NCBI RefSeq assembly: GCF_000347175.1
Contig: NZ_ANIK01000012.1
Coordinates: 1-64,000 of the forward strand
Length of the DNA stretch: 64,000 nt
Direction: 5' to 3'
Origin: Leptospira alstonii serovar Sichuan str. 79601
GTDB lineage: Bacteria > Spirochaetota > Leptospiria > Leptospirales > Leptospiraceae
Part shown: one piece after another, positions 1 through 30,356 of the stretch
Layout of the letters: every line of letters starts with the position of its first letter
Position numbering within the stretch: position 1 is the first letter of the stretch
Made by a program: the position numbers and the translations under genes
Notes under the pieces: generated by a model
The model's input: only the letters and a program-made list of their open reading frames with translations
What the model was told of the DNA's origin: nothing
The model's database searches: none

Positions 1-380
1 TGAGACTGCGTAACGGCGAGTCCCGAAATAACTCAATGTAACGACTCCCTATGGGTCGCGTTACAGGTACATGCTAGGGGTCAGTGGATAGTTATTGTAT
101 TACATAATATTAAAGTGGGACTCGAAGCTTTCTCGCGAGAGCATTTGCAGCGATCCTTAGAGAGCGTCGCAAATGCGACATGAGCCATGGATGGCGAATG
201 AGCGAGAAAGACGCCGTGGAGCCAAGTCGAACAGGATGTGAGACTGCGTAACGGCGAGTCCCGAAATAACTCAATGTAACGACTCCCTATGGGTCGCGTT
301 ACAGGTACATGCTAGGGGTCAGTGGATAGAAATTAGTGGATAGTTATTGTATTACATAATATTAAAGTGGGACTCGAAGC
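1..380. repeat. 238-bp tandem direct repeat, about 1.6 copies
   Basis: The stretch at 1-128 recurs at 239-380, giving a period of 238 bp. The second copy differs by a 14-bp local duplication of the motif AAATTAGTGGATAG near 327-342 and stops at the shared GACTCGAAGC. The rest of the first unit (129-238) is not repeated. Each copy carries a small hairpin (TGTAACG at 37-43 with CGTTACA at 59-65; the same at 275-303). The unit also holds a nested inverted repeat: CTTTCTCGC at 128-136 with GCGAGAAAG at 202-210, and GCATTTGC at 141-148 with GCAAATGC at 169-176. The array may continue left of the window. I see no coding sequence in it. Confidence 0.85.
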
Positions 381-392
381 GAAATCACTCCG

Positions 393-912
<520 letters not shown>

Positions 913-929
<17 letters not shown>

Positions 930-1356
930 TTAAGAATTTTAGAAAACCGGTATTTAAAAAACCGTCCACTTCCGTGGAAAAGTGGTTATACAGGATAAAA
1001 CCACACCAATAGATCAAAGTCGCGCTAACAAGCGCCTTTGCAAGGGACTTGCCTACATGGGGGGAAGCGGAATAAAAAATTCGAAACAAAGCGGCGGGCC
1101 AAAGAAACAAAAGAAAAAAATAAAAACCTTTTCCGATTCCGTAGATCCAGGAAACGATTTCGACCGGATAACTTACGGCCAGACGCTCGTAACTCGCCTT
1201 CAACTCCGGAAAGTATTGAAAGAAATAAAAGATAAAAATGAAAACAAAAATGATCTTCCAGACGAATTCAAAGTCGGAGCGAAACAAAACCAGAGTCAAT
1301 CCGCAGAACCAAAAAAGGAAAATCGGAAATACGATTTGTTCTAAAAGTCCCGGCAT
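913..1356 (-). CDS. Small integral membrane protein, unknown function
   Basis: A 147-residue protein with about four hydrophobic segments (roughly residues 8-25, 33-50, 72-92 and 106-122), rich in Phe and Trp. It therefore sits in the cytoplasmic membrane. No enzymatic motif is recognisable. The ATG at 1356 is preceded by a GAGGG ribosome binding site. It overlaps the downstream TPR gene, so the two are probably co-expressed, and the TPR protein may act with it at the membrane (inference). I do not recognise the family. Confidence 0.65.
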
Positions 1357-1429
1357 AAACCCTCGTTTCTGTTTTTTAACATCGACAAATTTCTATTCCG
1401 ATCCCGCCTAAGAACGAAACTTTTTTTCG

Positions 1430-1448
1430 TTGAAACGTTTCGTTTCAA
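1430..1448. other. 8-bp inverted repeat with 3-bp loop
   Basis: TTGAAACG, TTT, CGTTTCAA lies just past the stop of pdxA, in the gap before the membrane protein gene. No U-run follows the stem on the minus strand, so it is not a standard rho-independent terminator. It may be an mRNA 3'-end hairpin or a protein-binding palindrome. Confidence 0.4.
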
Positions 1449-1452
1449 GATC

Positions 1453-2487
1453 TCAAGGAATTTCCACAACGCGATTCAGACATTCCACAAAACTCGTCGA
1501 ATCGGCAAGCCCTTTCCCGGCGATATCAAAGGCGGTTCCGTGATCCGGTGAAACTCGGGTAAACGGAAGACCCAAGGTAAGATTCACGCCTTTCTTTCCT
1601 TCCCACATTTTAAACGGAATCAAACCCTGATCGTGATAACAAGCAAGATGAAGACCGAACTTTTTTCGGGCCGACTCGCCGAACATGGAATCGGCGGAAA
1701 GAGGACCTTCCACATTCAGACCTTTCTTTTTTAAAAATCGGATCATCGGTTCCAAAATCTCCGTTTCTTCCCGACCGACCTTTCCGCCTTCTCCCGCGTG
1801 CGGATTGAGACCCAGAAAAGCGATCGGTTTTTTTAAATCGATTTTCTCGCAGGAAAAAATGGAATCCGCAAGCGACTTCAGGTCGATCTCTTTCAAAAAC
1901 TCGGGAACTCTGACAAGAGGAACGTGAGTCGTGAGCGGAAGAACCTGAAGATCTTTTCCGGACATGAGCATAAACGTTTTTGTCTGATATTCTTCGGCCA
2001 AAAATTCGGTATGACCTCGAAATCGGGAAGCCCCGGACGCGATCACCCATTCCTTACTGAGCGGGAGAGTAACGAGATCTCCTCCTCCGCCTTTTTGAAA
2101 CTCTACCGCGAGTGAAAGAGCGGCTAACGCGGATTTTCCGGACAAAGAGGAAGGTTTTCCGAACTTCAAGGCGGAGATTTCTTTTTTGGAAAGAGCGTTA
2201 TGCGAAATCGAAAACAAACCTTTTTTCAGAATTTGAGCGGACGCTTTGGCCGCAAAACGAGATAAAACGGACGAAGATTTCGTTGCGGTCGATTCGCCTG
2301 CAAAGTCCTCGAATCCAATCGAGGTCGCCGAAATCGGAACGAATTCTTTCGGAAGCGGAAACTTACCCGAATGAAAGTAAACGATCGATCTTGTTTTGGA
2401 GATTTTTTTTAAAAGAGAAAAAGTGTGGAGGAAGATCTCCGGACCGATTCCACAAGGGTCGCCTTCTGTAATCAGGATCCGGTTCAC
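1453..2487 (-). CDS. pdxA: 4-hydroxythreonine-4-phosphate dehydrogenase
   Basis: PdxA oxidises 4-phosphohydroxy-L-threonine in the DXP-dependent route to pyridoxal phosphate. The 344-residue protein starts [17 protein letters not shown], which contains the family motif GDPxGIGPE. The metal-binding histidine motifs [19 protein letters not shown] and [12 protein letters not shown] are present in order. Length fits the family (about 330). The start is a GTG at 2487 with only a weak ribosome binding site. The gene lies 59 bp downstream of the bactofilin gene on the same strand, so they may share a transcript. Cytoplasmic enzyme; nothing appears to be missing. Confidence 0.93.
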   Translation of the reverse strand: MNRILITEGDPCGIGPEIFLHTFSLLKKISKTRSIVYFHSGKFPLPKEFVPISATSIGFEDFAGESTATKSSSVLSRFAAKASAQILKKGLFSISHNALSKKEISALKFGKPSSLSGKSALAALSLAVEFQKGGGGDLVTLPLSKEWVIASGASRFRGHTEFLAEEYQTKTFMLMSGKDLQVLPLTTHVPLVRVPEFLKEIDLKSLADSIFSCEKIDLKKPIAFLGLNPHAGEGGKVGREETEILEPMIRFLKKKGLNVEGPLSADSMFGESARKKFGLHLACYHDQGLIPFKMWEGKKGVNLTLGLPFTRVSPDHGTAFDIAGKGLADSTSFVECLNRVVEIP

Positions 2488-2546
2488 TGCTTCGGAAAGT
2501 CGGTTTTCATTCCGGAAATTCTTTCCCGAAACGAAAACCCTTCGAA

Positions 2547-2995
<449 letters not shown>

Positions 2996-3007
2996 CTTTC
3001 CTATGTG

Positions 3008-3049
<42 letters not shown>

Positions 3050-3107
3050 GCCAAACGGAAAAGGATTTTTCAGGGTTTATTCTTGAAAATTGGCAAAGAA
3101 GACACAA

Positions 3108-3884
<777 letters not shown>

Positions 3885-3893
3885 TTTCTAGTT

Positions 3894-3930
<37 letters not shown>

Positions 3931-3984
3931 GGAAAGAATCGGGTAGAATAAACTTCACTGAAAAAAACCATGCATGAATAATGC

Positions 3985-4012
3985 TTGCAAATACATGAGA
4001 TTCCATTATCGT
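3985..4012 (+). promoter_or_regulatory. Possible sigma-70 promoter of vapBC, leaderless start
   Basis: TTGCAA (3985-3990) and TATCGT (4007-4012) are separated by 16 bp and sit directly upstream of the ATG at 4024. No Shine-Dalgarno sequence is present between them and the ATG. If this is the promoter, the transcript would begin within a few bases of the start codon. The match to consensus is only partial. Confidence 0.3.
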
Positions 4013-4023
4013 ATGAACTCACC

Positions 4024-4302
4024 ATGGCAAACCTGCAAGTACGCGATATCGACGATAAACTTTATGAATCGCTCAAACGTAGAGCGGAAATCGAACACCG
4101 TTCCATCAGCCAAGAAGTTGTAATGATCATAGAAAAGCACCTTCAAAGAGATCACCTTGAGATGGAATTACAAACGACGGAATTCTTAAAATTATCCAAC
4201 TCGTGGGGGGATAAACGAGAAGCAAAAGAGATCGCAAAAGATTTACGTTCTTCGCGCTCCAAAAACAATCGGGATAAAACAGTCAATGAGCTATTTGATT
4301 GA
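4024..4302 (+). CDS. Type II antitoxin, ribbon-helix-helix (VapB/FitA-like)
   Basis: A 92-residue protein beginning MANLQVRDIDDKLYESLK. The first 45 residues match the Arc/FitA ribbon-helix-helix fold: a beta strand (NLQVRDI), then two helices around RRAEIEHRSISQEVVMII. The acidic/basic C-terminal half would wrap the toxin. Such antitoxins bind their own promoter and neutralise the toxin. An in-frame TTG further upstream (3985) would add 13 residues lacking family similarity, so I chose the ATG at 4024. The gene overlaps the toxin start by 17 bp, typical of translationally coupled TA pairs. Confidence 0.85.
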   Translation: MANLQVRDIDDKLYESLKRRAEIEHRSISQEVVMIIEKHLQRDHLEMELQTTEFLKLSNSWGDKREAKEIAKDLRSSRSKNNRDKTVNELFD

Positions 4303-4684
4303 TACCGATATCATCATTTATAGTTTGAAAGAACACGAAAGAGTTCGTCAGAAATTTTTAGACCGAAAAAACTTTTCCAAATCGATTTCAGTGATTACCT
4401 ACGGCGAGCTGATCTATGGCGCCAAAAAATCTCAAAATAGGGAAAAGAATTTAGCGACCGTTTATCGAATCGGAGAATTATTCCCAATCATCGAAATGAC
4501 TCGAGGTATCGTCGAAACATTCGGAGAATTGAAAGCGACTCTACAGAAAAAAGGAACCGTTATTGAAGATTTTGATCTTTTAATCGGATCAACCGCATTG
4601 TATCTCAACTACACATTGGTAAGTAACAACGAAAAACACTTTCATAAAATTCCGGATCTAAAAATCGAAAACTGGACAAAGTGA
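4286..4684 (+). CDS. Type II toxin, PIN-domain ribonuclease (VapC-like)
   Basis: A 132-residue PIN-domain protein. Acidic metal-binding residues are visible: D6 in SYLIDTDIIIYSL, E41 in SVITYGELIYGAKK, an Asp in EDFDLLIGSTA, and the following VSNNEKHFHKI segment matching the PIN motif around TxNxxHF. VapC toxins cut specific RNAs, usually initiator tRNA or 23S rRNA; the target of this one cannot be read from sequence. It overlaps the antitoxin gene by 17 bp and ends 33 bp before a convergent gene. Length is normal, and all catalytic acids expected in this alignment are present, so it is probably active. Confidence 0.87.
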   Translation: MSYLIDTDIIIYSLKEHERVRQKFLDRKNFSKSISVITYGELIYGAKKSQNREKNLATVYRIGELFPIIEMTRGIVETFGELKATLQKKGTVIEDFDLLIGSTALYLNYTLVSNNEKHFHKIPDLKIENWTK

Positions 4685-4717
4685 TTTGAGATCAAAAAGC
4701 AGAAGTCATCACAAGGT

Positions 4718-5359
4718 TTAACAACCGAAACATTCACAGTCTTTTTCCAAAGATTGGGTTTCCTTAATTTTATACTTCTTTAATAGAAGATTAAGTTCCT
4801 CTTGATATTCGGGCCAAGGTCCACAATCTTCTCCCACTGCCTCAAACGCGGTTGTTTTACAATGAACTTTGTAGAATAAGTATTTCGTATATTCGGTATA
4901 AAAGTATTTTTCATAAACCGTCTTCTTAGAAGCGATAGGAATCGCCTCGGGGTCCGCATTCTCTTCGCTTTCCAATCGATTCCATTGATATAAGTTTTTT
5001 AAATGTTTGAGAACTTCCGTTTTTTTAGCTCCTCTTTGAATCAAACGTAAGTTTGCGTTCCATCGTTTATAAATATAACTTTCGGACGGATCGTAATGGT
5101 AAAAATCATCCGTATGATTTTTCTTATAATTTTCGATCGTTTCTTCCGTTCTAAATTCCAAGGATTCCTTTAACCGATCCAAATATCCGATTTGGCTTGA
5201 ATTCAATTTTTTTAGATTCCGTTCCATGGTTTCCAATTGAATTAGGATTTCGGACGCCGTTAAGTCGGAAAGTTTTCCGCCGGACAAGTTATCGATTTTC
5301 ACTTCCTTTGCGAATAAAAACGAAAACGACAAAATTAAAAACGGTATGATTTTTTTCAT
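4718..5359 (-). CDS. Exported protein of unknown function
   Basis: 213 residues with a clear Sec signal peptide (MKKIIPFLILSFSFLFA, probable cut before KEV). There is no lipobox cysteine, so it is probably periplasmic or exported. The rest is helical and charged. It ends in a cluster of cysteines (KDCECFGC), with two further cysteines at about residues 170-185, suggesting disulphides or metal binding. No known domain was recognised. It is convergent with vapC, and its promoter region upstream (5360-5596) holds dispersed repeats. Confidence 0.65.
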   Translation of the reverse strand: MKKIIPFLILSFSFLFAKEVKIDNLSGGKLSDLTASEILIQLETMERNLKKLNSSQIGYLDRLKESLEFRTEETIENYKKNHTDDFYHYDPSESYIYKRWNANLRLIQRGAKKTEVLKHLKNLYQWNRLESEENADPEAIPIASKKTVYEKYFYTEYTKYLFYKVHCKTTAFEAVGEDCGPWPEYQEELNLLLKKYKIKETQSLEKDCECFGC

Positions 5360-5439
5360 CGTATATGACCGGATTCCTTTTTTAGTAAGAGCTTATCTTT
5401 AAACATAATATTCAACTTAGAGCTTGTACTAAAACCTAG

Positions 5440-5522
5440 AAGGAAATTTGCAGGAGTTCCCGCGTTTCAAGTGGCGAGGGGTTAGGAGAGGGGATCTTTC
5501 TTCTGAATGTGGGAGTTCCCAC
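5440..5522. repeat. Dispersed GGGAACTCCC-type repeat, two arms
   Basis: 5440-5480 is a 41-bp unit (AAGGAAATTTGCAGGAGTTC followed by CCGCGTTTCAAGTGGCGAGGG) that recurs at 45296-45336 with a single base difference and in part at 57180-57207. The perfect palindrome GTGGGAGTTCCCAC... (5509-5522) is the inverse arm of the same motif. The rest of 5360-5596 shows nothing coding. Confidence 0.7.
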
Positions 5523-5596
5523 AGATTACGTCTCTTCGATGCGATCGCCCAAACCTCTAACAACTCGCTACTAACCACTCGAAGCGGGACAAGCAT

Positions 5597-6962
<1,366 letters not shown>

Positions 6963-6979
6963 TTAAGTAAAGAATACGA

Positions 6980-9223
<2,244 letters not shown>

Positions 9224-9344
9224 ATTTTTTAGATTGTCTATCTAACGGAAGGAATAGGATAGGAATCTGAAACGATTTAAAACGCAATTTTTGAACGATC
9301 GACAACTTGGCAAAAACAACGAACAATTTCTTTAGGAGAAAAAC

Positions 9345-13743
<4,399 letters not shown>

Positions 13744-13747
<4 letters not shown>

Positions 13748-14868
13748 AAATCACTTACTACGTTAGCGGTCACGGATTCGGCCATATCAGCAGATCCATG
13801 GAAATCATTCTGTATCTTCTCCGCGATTTTCCGGAGTTGGAAATCGATCTCGTAACCGTTCGGGAAAAGTTTTTAACCACTCTTTCCCTGGGCGAGGAGG
13901 ATTCCAAAAACCTCGAACGTTTACACGTCCGCAAGAAGATCCTGGACGTGGGTATGATTCAGAGAGACTCTCTTTCCGTCGATATCCGCGCGACGGAAGC
14001 GAATCTTGAAGAATTCGATTTACAAAAATCGTATATTCAAATTTCGGAAATCGAGGCCTGTCTCGATTTCGAAACCGAACTGATCGTCTCGGACTCGGCA
14101 TCCCTTCCCTTTATGATCGCGGATAAAATCAAAATTCCTTCCCTATTCGTGGGAAACTTCACCTGGGATTTTATTTACGCGGATTATACGAAAGAATCCT
14201 CCGTCTTCGAACGCGCGGCAAAAACTTTCTACGAAGAATACTATCACGCGACGTTCGGCTTACTTCTTCCTTTCAACTGCCCTTCGTCTTCCTTGGCGGA
14301 ACAAAAACCGATCGGACTCGTGGGTCGAAGACCGAACTTGGATAAAAAATCCGCGAAAGAATTTTTTAAACTTCCGAACGATAAAATCAACCTATTGTTT
14401 TCCTTCGGAGCGTACGGTGTGGAAACCTCTCGGTTTTATTGGGAACGATTCGATCCGGAAAAATATACGATCGTTCTCTCCGGAACGGATTTCGATTTAA
14501 CGCAAATTCCCGAAAAACAAAAAGACGGCATCGTTCAATTTTCCGGAATTCATTATCCGGATCTTTTAACTGCCTGCGATTTCGTGATCACCAAACCGGG
14601 TTACGGAATTATGAGCGAAGCGGTTTACGCCAAAACCCCGGTTCTTTATACGGATCGCGGAAATTTTCCCGAAGTTCCTTTTCTGCACAAAAGTTTAAAC
14701 GAAGAGATTCCTTCCGCGTATATCTCCAACGAAGAATTGTTTTCGTTTCGATTGGATAAGGCGATTGAAAATGTTTTCTCCTGGAAGGGAAAACCTTCTC
14801 CTCTTTTCCAAAGGGATGGAAGAGAGGACGTAAAACACGCGGTTTCGGTTTTTTTGAAGTTGATTTAG
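13744..14868 (+). CDS. GT-B fold glycosyltransferase-like protein
   Basis: 374 residues starting with a GTG that overlaps the upstream stop (GTGA at 13744-13747). MKITYYVSGHGFGHISRS at the N-terminus is the Gly/His-rich loop of the MurG/UGT-like superfamily and of the N-terminal domain of L-arabinokinase-type proteins. The C-terminal half has VITKPGYGIMSEAVYAKTPVLY, the nucleotide-sugar donor site of GT-B enzymes. No membrane segment. Donor and acceptor are unknown. It is translationally coupled to the RNA methyltransferase operon, which does not obviously explain it. Confidence 0.75.
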
Positions 14869-14884
14869 AACTTATTCCAAAATC

Positions 14885-15571
14885 CTAAAATATTGCCTTC
14901 GGAAAATACTGTTTCACATATTTATCCTCATGACCCGTGTATGCGCATTCCCCCACTCTTGGAGAATTTACAAGAGGCAAAAGTATATCCTCTCCTTCCT
15001 CTTCAACACATTCATGATCTTGAATACAAGATTTGCATAAAAGACCCGACCCGTTATGGATACAAAACGGACAAATCAGTACCGCTTTATTTTCGCAGTG
15101 AGAACATTTAAAATCAATGTCCTTATTTCTAAATACTATTTTAATATCCGTTTCGTCTTCGTCTTCGATTTCATCGATTAAAGATAAAAATAATTCCGTG
15201 GATGATCCGAAATCGTATACGTAATCCACTTTCAAACCTTTTCTAAAAACTTGTCCGATTTTTTTCTCCATTTCAATATCGTCGTTACGCCCCTTGGCAA
15301 AGGCGCTTAAATGACCGCAACATTCAACCCATATATCTTTTATGAACGAATCTATTTTTTCTAAGGAAATATCGGGTTTTGCTTTAATTACGAGCCAATA
15401 CTCGGGGCTATATTTTCCCTCAATGAGCAAAAGCATATGACGAGAGGATTTATCCTTCTTCGATTTGTTTTTACCGTCGCATTTTGAGATATGTGCTTTT
15501 ATGGAGGCGGAATTTTTCGGTATTTCTTTATTACAATACGCGCATATTCCGTTGGTTTTCATTTTTTTCAT
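14885..15571 (-). CDS. Zinc-finger protein with PRiA4_ORF3 (MM3350)-like domain
   Basis: 228 residues. An N-terminal zinc finger (CAYCNKEI to HISKCDG) is followed by a region containing FIKDIWVECCGHLSAF, the signature of the pRiA4b ORF-3/MM3350-like domain. The C-terminal part carries CSHCENKAVLICPFCI and LLCKSCIQDHEC, a second cysteine-rich zinc ribbon. The function of this family is unknown. The gene is AT-richer than its neighbours and stands alone between gltB and the glycosyltransferase gene. It ends 17 bp from the convergent neighbour. Confidence 0.7.
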   Translation of the reverse strand: MKKMKTNGICAYCNKEIPKNSASIKAHISKCDGKNKSKKDKSSRHMLLLIEGKYSPEYWLVIKAKPDISLEKIDSFIKDIWVECCGHLSAFAKGRNDDIEMEKKIGQVFRKGLKVDYVYDFGSSTELFLSLIDEIEDEDETDIKIVFRNKDIDFKCSHCENKAVLICPFCIHNGSGLLCKSCIQDHECVEEEGEDILLPLVNSPRVGECAYTGHEDKYVKQYFPKAIF

Positions 15572-15646
15572 GGACTACCTCGTTCTTTTTAGGGAATTTT
15601 TCGGCAAGTCGTTTTTCGTAGCAATACTCATTCAATTTTTGTAATG

Positions 15647-20143
<4,497 letters not shown>

Positions 20144-20664
20144 CTGCCGAGATCCCTCATCATCCGATTTCCCTGGTTTACATAAGGCGTGGGGCGCCCC
20201 TGGCTGAAATTTCAGCAAAATTCTCCAGCTAAAGCCAATAAATTGAGAGTTGCGTAAATTGAAAACATTCTTTTAAAAGATAGGATTGAAATAAAGAATC
20301 GGCCGAACGAGCGGGTTCTTTTAGTTTTCGGCTCTACAATTTTGAAAAAGTAAAATTCAATTTTTCAAAAAACTAAAGTTCGATCGTCCGACGAGTCGTA
20401 AAATTCTTACCCCTTCTTCCCCCTTCGCGTTCAAGTATAACACGTCTCAAAACTCGATCCATCTATAAACGTGGCCGATTTAGATTCGTAAACCTACTGC
20501 GAATCTAAAAAATAAATCTCCACGACTTAGACTCTTCGTAAATCGTTTGCGACGTTTATCTTGACTACCTTTTGCCCGAACTTTAAGCAAAGTCGCCGAA
20601 TCAAAGCAAGGTTAGTAAAATTGAAGAAAGAATTTCGTGTGAAGTAGGAAAGGAGAATCGGAGC
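20144..20664. other. Gene-free interval upstream of gltB
   Basis: About 520 bp without a credible coding sequence on either strand. The gltB promoter and ribosome binding site must lie in the last 100 bp. AT-rich runs occur around 20330-20380. I found no hairpin with a T-run and no recognisable riboswitch. Confidence 0.5.
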
Positions 20665-21981
<1,317 letters not shown>

Positions 21982-22079
21982 ACAATCGATTTCGGATTTG
22001 TATCCGGAGAACGAACCTAAATTTATCGGCTTCGTTCGTTTGATTGGTCAGTTTTCGTCCCGTTTTCAGGAATTCAAGA

Positions 22080-22145
22080 TAAATTGGGAGTTCCCGCGTT
22101 TCCGGCGACGAGGATCACAGTTTGTTGTGGGAACTCCCACGTTTT
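22080..22145. repeat. Dispersed GGGAACTCCC palindrome pair
   Basis: GGGAGTTCCCGCGTTTCCGG (about 22087-22106) and the palindrome GTGGGAACTCCCAC (22122-22135) followed by GTTTTTAGTAGCGAG. These are the same motifs as at 5440-5522, 23225 and 55515. Intergenic, non-coding. Confidence 0.6.
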
Positions 22146-22191
22146 TAGTAGCGAGTGAATAGGAATTAGGGATTAGGGCTTTACGACCTCG

Positions 22192-22362
22192 AAAAAAAGA
22201 TTGGGCGAATCCGGCCCTGGCGCAGCGATTCATAGAGAGCGACGCCTTGAGTTTTTTGGCCGGACCGCGCTTTCAGCTCCAATCAACAAATTGATAGATC
22301 GCTCTAAAAGCGAAATTTTTCGTCATTCCAATTTGTTGATTCCGCTTCAATCGCTTTCGCAA
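22192..22362 (-). repeat. Dispersed MITE/BIME-like element, copy A
   Basis: Read on the minus strand, this shares long blocks with 56946-57090 on the plus strand: GCGAAAGCGATTG, ATCAACAAATTGGAATGACG, AATTTCGCTTTT, CAATTTGTTGAT, GAAAGCGCGGTCCGGC and AGGGCCGGATTCGCCC. The inner blocks ATCAACAAATTG and CAATTTGTTGAT are inverted repeats that could form a long hairpin. Copy A carries an extra insert of about 40 bp before the last block. No transposase. It lies just upstream of the DUF2442 gene. Confidence 0.75.
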
Positions 22363-22377
22363 AAGATCGATTTTTAG

Positions 22378-22653
<276 letters not shown>

Positions 22654-22761
22654 AACTAAAATCTCACAAAGTCGTTTATAAAAAAACCTAACTTAAATAG
22701 CCAATCTCAAAACTTCGTTTCTATTTGACGCGGTTTACCCAAAATTCCTATTACAAACGAT

Positions 22762-23058
22762 TTAAGCGAAAACGTTTCCCGACTTTAAGGAAAGAATTCT
22801 ATATCTCAGGAAAGTATTGCAGGTCGCCTCTTCCGTATAACGAACCAGATCGTAATCGGGTCTCGTAGAACGAAAGAAATTGGAATACGACAGCCTTTCC
22901 GAAATTTCTTTTTGGATATGCGCCCTCGCCTCGGTTCTTCGAAAGTATTCGGAAGGAATGATCACTTCGTTCTTATAGGACAAAATATTGCCCCGATAAA
23001 TGGCGACCGTGACCCGGATTCGATACGTCTCGGTTGGTTTTAATGCGGTAAAATCCAT
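22762..23058 (-). CDS. Small hypothetical protein
   Basis: 98 residues, no signal peptide, soluble. Predicted beta strands at the N-terminus (YRIRVTVAIYRGNILSYKNEV) are followed by a helix. I do not recognise a family. The ribosome binding site is weak. It may be a genuine lineage-specific gene, since the frame is clean and its codon use resembles neighbours. Confidence 0.5.
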   Translation of the reverse strand: MDFTALKPTETYRIRVTVAIYRGNILSYKNEVIIPSEYFRRTEARAHIQKEISERLSYSNFFRSTRPDYDLVRYTEEATCNTFLRYRILSLKSGNVFA

Positions 23059-23219
23059 AAAACAATTTTTTCAGGGATGTGTTTGTATATATCGGAGTCG
23101 AGAAGCGCGGAATCAAATCCGTTCGGCAAAAATACGATCCGGAAACGAATAAAATTCGTGCCGTTATGGATAAAATCGGAAAAATTTTGACCCTGACATC
23201 TATTCACTATTCACTGACA

Positions 23220-23318
23220 TCTAAAATGTGGGAACTCCCGCGTTTTGTGAAACTAAAACGTCTCATTCCCTAAATGCCGACCCGTCACCTGAGTTTACAT
23301 GGGTCGTTCGATGGGTTT
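23220..23318. repeat. Dispersed repeat upstream of ispG, related to 45405-45540
   Basis: AAATGTGGGAACTCCCGCG (23223-23241) begins a 95-bp unit. Shared landmarks with 45405-45540 are TGTGAAACTAAA, CTCATTC, AATGCCGA, CACCTGAGTTT and a CG-TCG-TCGATG-type end. The other copy carries about 40 bp of extra sequence in the middle. The ispG promoter should lie just to its right. Nothing else was found in 23059-23374. Confidence 0.6.
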
Positions 23319-23374
23319 GGGAAAAACTTTTAAGAAAAGGGGAATTCTAGTTCAAAACGGAATTCTAAACCAGA

Positions 23375-25369
<1,995 letters not shown>

Positions 25370-25381
25370 GAACTTCCAATT

Positions 25382-26425
<1,044 letters not shown>

Positions 26426-26942
26426 GAAGTTGAATGTACCGTTCAAGCCCGAGTTTTTCAGCAGGTTTCGGAGTTCCGGTTTTGGCAGAATTTCATTTTG
26501 ATTCGTTTAGACAAATCGTTTCCCGAAAAATCCAGTCGGAAATAAGGTTAAGATTTTACCGGAATTTCGAGTTCATCCCAAAACCCTTGCACAGGAGTTC
26601 CCACGTTTCCGATGTCAAAAGCGCTACTTACTTTTTTTGTTTCAAATCCCCATCCTTCGCTTTGAAACAAACGCAAAATCATCACATTTAAGAAATCTTG
26701 TTATAAATTGGGCCCTTGACGCTACATAAAAGACAAAATCAACTTTAAACCGGCAAGTTCCTGATTTGTAAATTTAACTTTTTATTATAAAACGAAAAAC
26801 CGAAATCAAAAATTACAAACCGCTCGGTCCCGAACTTACTCAATCCGATCCATACAACGGAATGTGCAAAATAGTGTTGTTTTATAGGTTCTACTAAATT
26901 AGATAGACTCATTATCGTGCAACCAAACTCGAACGGAACGTT
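26426..26942. other. Intergenic interval between MBL protein and cyclase
   Basis: 517 bp. The only recognisable element is a fragment of the dispersed repeat, CAGGAGTTCCCACGTTTCCG, at about 26591-26610. The rest is AT-rich with no credible gene. The promoter of the cyclase gene must lie near its right end (26860-26940), but I could not place it with confidence. Confidence 0.45.
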
Positions 26943-28742
<1,800 letters not shown>

Positions 28743-28746
28743 GAAT

Positions 28747-29981
<1,235 letters not shown>

Positions 29982-29982
<1 letters not shown>

Positions 29983-30284
29983 TGAGCAATCCATTGTTTT
30001 ATATGTATGATTGGATTCCATCTCATGAACTGAACACGTTGGATCTTTCCGAGTTGGAATATCTTGAACAAAATTTAGTCGATGAATGCGAACGATTAGA
30101 AAAGGAATTCAATGTCTTTTTCGCCGTTTACAAAAAAGGAACGTTGGCAAAACCGAAAGGTCTTTGTACTACATTCAAATTTGCGAAATTAGATCAGGAT
30201 ACCTGCAATCTTATCGATGATTTCGAACACAAACTGGGAAAACGAATTCTCGTCGCCTATGCAAAACCCTTAGAACGATGGTGA
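29982..30284 (+). CDS. Small hypothetical protein, cyclase operon
   Basis: 100 residues, soluble, charged. The ATG overlaps the stop of the FecR gene (TAATGA), so it is translationally coupled. It contains a helical stretch (LSELEYLEQNLVDECERLEKEF). No family was recognised. It is probably the third gene of the cyclase/FecR operon. Confidence 0.6.
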
Positions 30285-30290
30285 ATTTTC

Positions 30291-30333
30291 GCGGATTTTT
30301 TTTAATCATTTATAAATGCAAAAATCCGTTTTT
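30291..30333. terminator. Probable bidirectional terminator
   Basis: CGGATTTTT (30292-30300) pairs with AAAAATCCG (30320-30328), with T/A runs on both sides. It sits between the end of the 100-residue gene (plus) and the end of the 62-residue gene (minus). The stem has few GC pairs and a 19-bp loop. Confidence 0.45.
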
Positions 30334-30356
30334 ACGGGGAAAGCAAAATGGAAACG

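Noticed and set aside
1..392. CRISPR-like array
   Set aside because: Only one long repeat period of 238 bp; no short repeat-spacer pattern and no cas genes.
20144..20218. TTG start of gltB 25 codons upstream
   Set aside because: The added residues lack GltB similarity, while ATG 20143 has a ribosome binding site and gives the usual length.
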